From Moraxellaceae bacterium (GTDB lineage: Bacteria; Pseudomonadota; Gammaproteobacteria; Burkholderiales; Rhodocyclaceae), in assembly GCA_031119205.1 (NCBI GenBank), contig JAVHYF010000010.1:1-49370 (forward strand): a DNA stretch of 49,370 bases, written 5' to 3'. Position 1 is the stretch's first letter, and each line of letters opens with the position of its first letter. Made by a program: the position numbers and the translations under genes. Below are positions 18,401-27,400 of this stretch, piece after piece. The notes under the pieces were generated by a model, which saw nothing but the letters and a program-made list of their open reading frames with translations, searched no databases and was not told where the DNA came from.

Positions 18401-21400
18401 CCGCTATTCGTTCGCCAGATACGGCCGGCCTGGTCGTAATCGAAATACTCCTGCCAGCCGCTGTTGATGCCCTTGGCTTCCACTTCGCCAAAGGCGTTGT
18501 AGCGTGCTTCTTTCGTCACCACCAGCGGCGTGGCCGGTGTCGTGGTTTCGATGCTGCGCAGCACTGCGTTGTAGTTGCCGCTCGCATCCTGCCCCAGCAC
18601 GCGTACGCGCAGTACCTTGCCGATGCCACCTGCGGGCGGTATGTCGGGAATCGGCGCTGTGTTCTCGCTCCAGCTCACGCTGACGCTGGTGGGAACGTTC
18701 GAGTAGTTCTTCGAGAAGGTCCGGGTTTCCAGCGCGCCGTCGACGTGTGTCTCATAGTCGATCTGCACCTGCACGGCTTGGGTGCCGATGCTGGCATAGC
18801 TGAGGTTGACGACGTTGGTGCCGTTCCAGGAATAGTAGTAATAGCCGTCGTATTCCCAGGTGGACGTCAGTGAGGCGCTCGCCACGCTGCCCAGCGTGAC
18901 GGTGGGTGCGACAGCGATGCGTTGCGGTTCGACGATGGCGATTTCCTGACCGAGCGCATCGTAGCGGCGGATCGTAACGATGGTTTCTGTCGCGCCGCTG
19001 GCATTGGTGATGTACTGCCATTCCTTGGCGATCTGCCCGCTGAGGTTGTACGACGCGTAGCGGTCGATGCCTGCGCCGTCTTCCGTGCGGATGATGTTGC
19101 CGTGCTTGTTGAACAGGAATTTCGTGGAGCGATCGGTGGCGCTGCTGGCGCCAGGTGTATAGGTCGTTTCGGGTGCGCTGGCCGCGCCATGGGTGTAGGC
19201 GATCTCTTCCACCATCTCGCCGAAATGATTGCGACGGATTACGCTGAGCGGCGTGAGTAGCTGCGTGGTGGCCGAGCCGTCGACGTCGCGCTGCGGCTGG
19301 GCGATGGCGGTGATCTGCCCGAGCGCGTTGTAGTACGTATAGGTGGAAGCGTTGGCTGCGTTGGTCACGCGGGTGAGGTTGCCAAGTGCGTCGTAGCCGC
19401 GTGTCGTGGTCTGGTTGCCGAACACGCTGGTGCTCGTGTTGCCGCTGACGGTGGTGTATTCCACATCCACCAACGTCTCGCTGACCAGGCGGTTCATCAG
19501 GTCGTAGCGATAGTCGACTACACGGTCGTACCCGGCCGAGTGCTCCGGCTGGTTCGTTCGGGTGGTGGTGGCCGGTGTACCGTATGAGGTCGAGTTCCAG
19601 GTGCCGGTAGTGAGGGCGCGGGCGTACTCCGTCTTCTGTTCGAGATCGCCCGTCTCGTCGTACTTGAATACCGTCAGGTACCCTAGGGCGTCGACCTGAG
19701 CCCGCTGCTGGCCGCGGCGATCGTAGTAGAAGTATGTCTGGGCGTAGGTGCTGGTCGTTGGATTTACCAGGTCTCGCTGGAGGACTACTTCGCCGAAGGC
19801 GTTGTATTCGAGCAGTGTGACGGCACTGGCGGTGAAGGTGGTGCCGCCTGCCGACGCGGCGTTTGGGGCAAAGTTGCTTGTCGACGGTTGGGTGATCCTC
19901 TCGGCGCGACCAAGCCGGTCGTACTTTGTGGTGATCACACGGTCACGTGCAGCATCTGCCGTCAGCAGCGCTTCGACCTGGCTGGCACTGACGGATGCCG
20001 TATTGGTCGGCAGCGAGGCAGAGAGCGCATTGGCGTAGCGCCGCAACTCCACTTCATTTCCGAAGGCGTCATAGGTGCGACGCGTGACATAGTTTGCCGC
20101 GTCCACTTCAAACGTCAGGCGGCGTGCCTGGTCAAGCACCGTGAAACTGTATCCCCCGACGGCACTCTTCGTGCGATAGGCGTTTCCGAGCGCATCGTAG
20201 GCTACTTCAGTGATGGGCGAGACTGTTGTCTCGGTGCGTACGACGGCTGTGCCGGCACGCGTTGCATCGTCCGTCGCGGCGTTGTAGATCCCCGCGGCAG
20301 CATGGGTGGTTCTTGTCTGGCGGCCGAGGGTGTCGTACTGATAGTCCGTGGCACGGGCTTGAGTGGTGCCATATCCCTCGGTACGCCTCAGGACGTTGCC
20401 CATGGCGTCGTACTGGATGTAAGTGACGATCGAGGCGTTGGCCGTGCTGCTGACAAGCGACGCGCCGGATTCGCTGACAGTCGTTACGGCGACCACCGGA
20501 CTGCGCTCGTAGGTCAGGCGACCATTGGCGTCGTACTCGTAGGTCCAGACCGCACCTTTCTTGTCAGTGAAGGAGGTGCGGTTGCCCTGGGCGTCGTAGC
20601 CGTAGTGCTCTGTAATGCCCGCAGCATCCGTTACGGATGCAAGTCGGCCGGCGGTGTCGTACTGCATCGCCGTTACCTGGTCCACCGCTGCGTTCATGTT
20701 CCTGACGACAACGTTCTGGCGCACTGCGTGTGTCAGCGCGTAGGCGTAGAGGTCAGGTTTTGTTTCGTAGACGATCTCGCTGGTACGCCGGTTCACGGCG
20801 TCGTAGCGGGTTTCCTTGAAATAGCCTTCTGCATCCAGGGTGAACACCGGACGATTGGCACCGTCGTACCAGGTGCGCGTAATACGGTTCCGTGCATCTG
20901 TTGCTTGGGCGCTTGCCCACTCTGCTATGAGTGCTGAGCCGGTCCAGAATGCCGCGTACTCTGTCGTGGCGACGAGATTGTCCACCAGGTCATAGCGATA
21001 GCTGACGACCGCACCCTTGCCGTCGATGTCGAAAACAGGACGGCCGCGGAGGTCGTACTCGGTTCGTTGTAGCCGGTCTTCGCTACTCGCGGAGGGGGGC
21101 GTGACTCCCGCAGTGGTGAGCGCGGTCTCGAGTTGCGCGATGTCGATATAGATCGCGACGGGGATCGCTTTTGCGTACTGAATAGTGCGCGTGACATTCC
21201 CGTTGCCGTCGTACTCCTTGCGGGTCACGCCGCCGGCGGCGTCAACGACGTAGCGCTCCCGGCCATCCTTGTCGTAGACGGATTGCCCCAAACGGTCTGC
21301 AGTACTTTGCGTGACGGTGATCTGTGCGGCAGTGACCTGATTGCCAAAGCCCGAGGCAACAAGGGTGGACGCGAAACGACGTGTCGCCACGACACGGTTC

Positions 21401-24400
21401 TCCGCGTCGTGGCTGGTTTCCGTGACGCCGCCGAGCGCATCCACGGTAAAACGGAGGCGTGCCAGGTCATCGTAGACGTACCAGGTCGAGGCGTTTCGGG
21501 CGTCGATCTTGCGGGTGAGATTGCCGTTGGCGTCGTAGTAATACCGCGTGGTGAGGTTGAGCCGCCCGGTGCCCGGGTCGATAACCTCGCGCGTACGGCG
21601 ACCGAGCTTGTCGTACGTATATTCCACTTTGCGAGGGTTGGCGCTGCCGTCGCCTTCCGTCACCGTGAGTACGTTTCCAGTACCGTCGTACGTATAGCTG
21701 GTGCGCGAGCGTGAAACTCCGTCGGGGTCGACGGTTGTGGATGTGATGCGGCCTTGGCGGTCGTATTCCGTTCTCGTCAGTACGCCATTCGGATCGGTAA
21801 CGTCGGTGACGCGCCCTTGGTCGTCGTACACGTAGCGCGTCGTGAGTCTCATGCCGTCATACCCGCTGTCGACGATGCGGGTAAGAGTCCGGTTGGCACC
21901 GTCATAGGTGAAGCTCGTCCAGACCGCTTCGCCGTTGATGACTTCCATCAGCCGGCCGGCCCGGTCGTAGTTACGATCTTCCAGCGGCATGCCGTCCTCC
22001 GCGGCGATGCTGTCGTAGGTGATATCCAGCTGTCCGTTGACGTCGTAGCTGTAGGTGCTCGTGTTCCCGATCGCATCGGTGACGCTGAGCGTCTGACCGT
22101 GGCGGTTCAGGATGGTGATGACCTGGACACCTTCCGGCGTCGTTACGGTCATCTTGCGCTGTGCGTTGTCGTAGGCGTAGGTGGTCGTGTTCTGCAGCGC
22201 GTCGCGCGTCGTGAGTACCCGGTTGAACGCGTCGTAGGTGGTGATGCGGCGCTGGTTGAGCGGATCGACGCTGGCAACTGCACGTCCGACCCGGTCGTAC
22301 TCGGTACGATGGCTGCGGTTGTTCTGATCGTAGCTGCGCGTGAGACGGCCGAAAGCGTCGTACTCGTTGTTCTGAGTCTGGTTGATGCCCCCGTTATCTC
22401 GCCGCGTCTGGGTCAGGAGGCCGCGCTTGTCGTAGCTGTGGGTAGTCTGGCGCGTGACATTGGCGGCTGCATCGATGGTGTCGAAGCGCGTGAATACTTG
22501 GCCAAAGGCGTTGTACTGCTCGATGTGGGAGCTGTTCTCCGCCGTCGAGGTCGTGATCTTCTGTCCGTACGTCTCGTACGAATAGGTGACGGAGGCGCGG
22601 CCGTCGCGCGTGGCATCAGGGACTATGCGGTTCGTCAGCGTCAGGTCGACGAGGCCGCCGCTCAGTCCTGAGGTCGAGATTGCGGTGGCGTAATTGATTG
22701 TGTCGGTAATGCGACCGCGCGCATCGTAGCGGACTTCGGTGACTTCCCCCTCAGGATTGATGATGTGAGTGCGGCGGCTGTCGGCGTCGTAATAGTAGAG
22801 CGTTCGGTAGCCGTTCTGGTCTGTGGAGGAGATGCGCCGCCCAGCCTGATCGTAGGCGTGTCGCACGGAGTACAGATTCCAGACCGCATCGATTTGCGTC
22901 TGGGTCATGCCGCCAGTGATCAGCGCGCTGCCTTGCGCGGTGAGCTCGGCGGTGACGCGGCCCATGGCGTCGTAGCGGGCCTGCGTGGTGCGTGCTTCGA
23001 GCGTCCCGAGCGCGCGGGTGGTGCTGATGAGTCGGTCGGCGCTGTCGTACCGGAACTCAGTAACGGTGCCGTCGGAGCCCGTCTCGCGTGTCAGGCGATT
23101 GGCTCCGTCGTACTGGCGCACGGTCTTGAGGAATGCACCGTTCGCTACCTGTTGCTTCAACCTGGCGAACGTATCGTAGGCGAGACCGGTCGCCGCGTAC
23201 TGGATTTCTTCCACCACGTTGCCGCGCAGATCGTAGACCCGCTCAGAGAGCTGCCCTTCGCCATCAAGCGCGCCAGTCTTTCTGCCGTGACCGTCATAGA
23301 AGAGATGGCTGACGATGTCGCGCTCAGGATCGATCGTTGTTTCGTCGTCCACCGCGGGACGCAACTGGGCCAGCGTGCCCGTTGAACGATACGTTGACGG
23401 CGTGGCGTTGGCGTACGCCATCGTGCGTGTGAGACGTCCGGCGCCGTCGTACGTGTACTCGACGAGGTAACCCGCGGCGTCCAGCGTTGCAATCAGCTTG
23501 CCGGTGGCATCGTAGAAATTGCGGGTGCGGCGATCATTTATCGAGGTTGTGACCACCAACCCGGTCGGAAGTATCTCGTCCGTCGTGCGTGCGATCGATA
23601 CAAGCGTTGCGTAGGCGACGACATCGGTGATGCGACCGGCACCGTCGTAAAAGGTCTGTGTGACAGCGCCTGTGTCATCGACGGTATGAACGAGACGGCC
23701 CGCCTTGTCGTAGGTCATGCGCGTAATGCTGTCCTGCGCCGGATTGCGGCCGGGGAGGCTGGCCAGACTGTCACGCAGCTCGGCGATCGGCACAGTTGCC
23801 GGACTACCGTCGCTGTCGACGAGCGAGGAACGCGTGGCCCCATTCAGCCTGTCTGCGTACGTGATTACCTTGATTGGCTGGCCCGTGCCGTTATAAACGT
23901 ATTCGGTGAACGTGCCGTCACCATCTATCTCCGCCGCCTTTCTGCCGGCTTCGTCGTAAAGAACGTGCGTACGCATCCCCGTGGGATCGACGATTGACCG
24001 TAGACGACCGTTACGATCGTACTGGTAGGTCGTCGTGCCCAGGCCTGCGGCAGCGGGGCCGGTGTTGACCACGGACATGAGTTCGCCCGCGCCGTTGTAG
24101 TTCGACGTGCTGACCAGACCATTGGCATGCGTCGTCACGGTGCGGCGATTCGCGTCGTCGAAATCTACGAGAGTGGTGCGTGTACTGCCATTGACAAGCC
24201 ATTCCGTCGTGCTACGCACGCGGCCCATGCCATCGAGAATGTAGGTGGTGGTGTAGTCGCTGGTATCGCTGGTGCTTTCGCCACGCGCATCGACGCGCTT
24301 GAGCAACTGGCCTCGCTGGTCGTAGACCAAGCGCGTGATGGCGGCGGTTGATGCTATGCCGGCACCTGTGGCATCGGTGGCGCCGTAGGAAATGGATGTG

Positions 24401-27400
24401 TCGACGTTGCCGCGGAAATCGTAGGTGTAGTCGGTGCGCTCCAGCTGGGTGCGATCCTGCGTGCCCACCCAGGTGTTGAGCTGGGCCTCTGTCAGTTCAG
24501 CGGTTACGCCGAGAACGCTGACGGCATATCGCCCCCCTGCATAACGCAGAGTGGCGATGCGGTTGCCGGCCGTGTTGTAGCGATGTTCGGTGACGCTACC
24601 ATCGGCTTCGATGACGAAGCGAAGATGGCGTTCGGCATCATAGGTGTAGCGAGTTGTCAGCGATCCGGACGGTTGGCCTGTGCCAGCGCCATCAGGATCA
24701 GCGACTGTGTAGCGCGTTTCCGTCAGCACTTGGTTGGTGGGGCTGTACGTGCGCCTGATCGTGCTGCCGGCGGCATCGCGGCTTAGTGTGAGATTGCCAC
24801 GGCTGTCGTATTCGAAGGTGGTGGTGCGACTCAGACCGTTCGGATCTTCGGTGATCGAGATGGCATTGCCTGCTGCATCGTAGGCGTAGCGGATTTGCAG
24901 CTGTGTCCCTGAGGCGGAGGGGCCATATACATATTCGAGCCTGCCGTTCGCATCGTTCTGTATCGTGCTGGTGAGACCCAGCGGGGTCTTGATGTCCACG
25001 CGCATTGCGTTGCCGGCGGAAGTAATGCCGTAGGCGAGTGTTTGTGGCACGGTGAGCTTTGCGTCCACCGTCAGCGCTGGATTGCCGAGGACTGCCTGCA
25101 GGGCAGAGACCGCGGCGGGCGAGCTGGTGCCGTAGATTGCTTGCGTGATCGTGGCCCAGGTGTCGCCGGTTTTCACCAGGTAATGCGCAGGCACGTCCAT
25201 GCTCGTTGTGGTCGTGACATTGAGGCTGGCAGGCATTCCAGTGAGATTCACGCCTGCCGTCAGAGCCGGATTTCCGAGTACGGTCTGCAGTGCACTAGCT
25301 GCGGAGGCTGTGCCGTAGAGTGCTTGCGCGATCGATGCCCACGTGGCAGCGGATGGCACGGTGTAGTAAGGCGTGCCGGGCGACGCACTGTATCGGCGCG
25401 CGTAGACGGAGCTTGCCGTGCCGTCGGTTTGCTGCCATAGCACCGTGAGATTGCCCTGGGGATCGAGTGCAATGCTCGGCTGCGCTACGCCGCCGAGATC
25501 GCTGCTCTCGGCGAGAGCGGGAGCTTCCCATGCGTTGTTGGCGAAGCGCGCTACGTACAGGTTGTTGCGCGTACCGTCATGCTGGAGCCAGCCGACGACC
25601 GAATTGCTGCCATAGGTAGAGACCACAAGCGTATTGGCCGTGCTGGAGACCGATTGCGACGAGGTCTCCAGCAGGGTGGCGGTGCTCCATGCGCCTGTCG
25701 CGATGTTGAAGCGGCTTGCATAGACAGAGTTTGCAGTGCCATCGTTCTGTACCCAGGCGGCGATGGCGTTGCCTTCCCAATCGATGCCAAGTGCGGGTGC
25801 AGCAACGGCGCTGGTACGTGAATCGACGATGACCTGCGTGGTCCACGAATCGGTGGCAGCTATGTAGCGGCGTGCCAGGAGATCGCTGCTCTGGCGCCAT
25901 ATAGCAATGGCATTGTTGTTTCCGTCGATTGCCACGCGCGGATCGGCTGTGGCCGTGCTACTGCTTTCCAGCAGGGCAGGGTTGCTCCAAGCATTGCTGA
26001 TGGCGTTGAAGCGGCTCGAATAGATGCTGTTCGCCGTGCCGTCGGATTGCTGCCACAGTGCAAGTACGTTGCCCTGGATGTCGATGGCGAGGCTGGGTTG
26101 TGCGGCAACCTGCGTGCTGTTTTCAACGAGCTGGGCTGCGCTCCACGCAGTGCCGTCGTAACGGGCCACGTGGAGGTCATTCCGCGTCCCGTCGGTCTGC
26201 AGCCAGCCGACGGCCATACGGTTGCCCTGCACGCTGGTCACGACGGTGTCGCTGGTGGTGCTGACAGCCAGTGCTGAGGTTTCCAGCAAGGACGGCGCGG
26301 TCCAGGTGCCGGTGGCGGATTTGTAGATGCTCGCGTAGACCGAACTCGCCGTGCCGTCACTCTGCACCCAGGCTACGATGGCATCGCCTTGCGCGTCCAC
26401 CGACAGCGAAGGGGCGTATACCGCGTTGGATCGCGCATCGAGCGCGATCTGCGGGCCCCAGCTGTTGTTGATGCGATCGTAACGGCGGACAAATACATCT
26501 CCGCCTTGGCGCCAGACGGCGAAGCCGTTGCCGTTGGCGTCGAATCCCGTCTTCGGATCACCCGCTATCGTGGTTGAGTTTTCGAGCAGCGACGCTGCTC
26601 CCCACCCTGCTGGCGGCGTGGCGAGTGTGCCGCCGTTCAGCGTGTGCGTCGTATTGGTCGTCTGTGTAGTTGTGGTGGACAGCGCGGCTGCATTGGCGTT
26701 GGCTGTGCCGCTGCTGCCGGAAGTGACTCCCGTGTAAATCAAGGTTGTGGCACGGCCTTCGCCGTCGGTGTAGCTTTTGACGCGGTATTCGCCTGCGATC
26801 AGTTCGTAGGTGAAGGCGATGCTCTGTCCGTTGCCCTGTGTCACCGAAGCGATGCGCTTGCTCGTACCCTCGTACGTATAGTTCGTCGTGAAGACCTTGC
26901 CGTCGACGACCGAATTGTCTTCGGGCGACAGGTCTACGCGAACAGTTTGCAGACGGTTCTGTGTGTCGTAGGAATAGCGTGTGCGCGTCTGGGTGATTGA
27001 TTGCGATACGACGCGAATCTGGGTCAGGTTCGTGCCGTCGTAGTCCAGATATGTGATCTGGCCCGAGGAGTCGGTGATCTGCGTTACGAGACTTCCTGCG
27101 TACGTGAAGTTCGTGGTATTGCCGTCGCTGTCTGCGATGTTGAGCAACTGGCCGTTGCTGCCATAGGCCTCGGTGGTCAGGCCGCTTCCATCGCTGTAAG
27201 TCCACGTACCGCCGCTGAAGACAAGCGTATCGTGGGCCCCTTCGCCTGCGGTGCTGGTATATAGCGCCCGCGTGCTGTCATACGTGAATAGGGTTTCCGC
27301 GCCGTCACCATGCATCTTGACGATCGTGGAGCCGGGCGTATTGGTCGTGCCGGTCAGGCTGTGCAGGCGGCGATAGACCCCGATCCGCCAGCCGTCGTTA

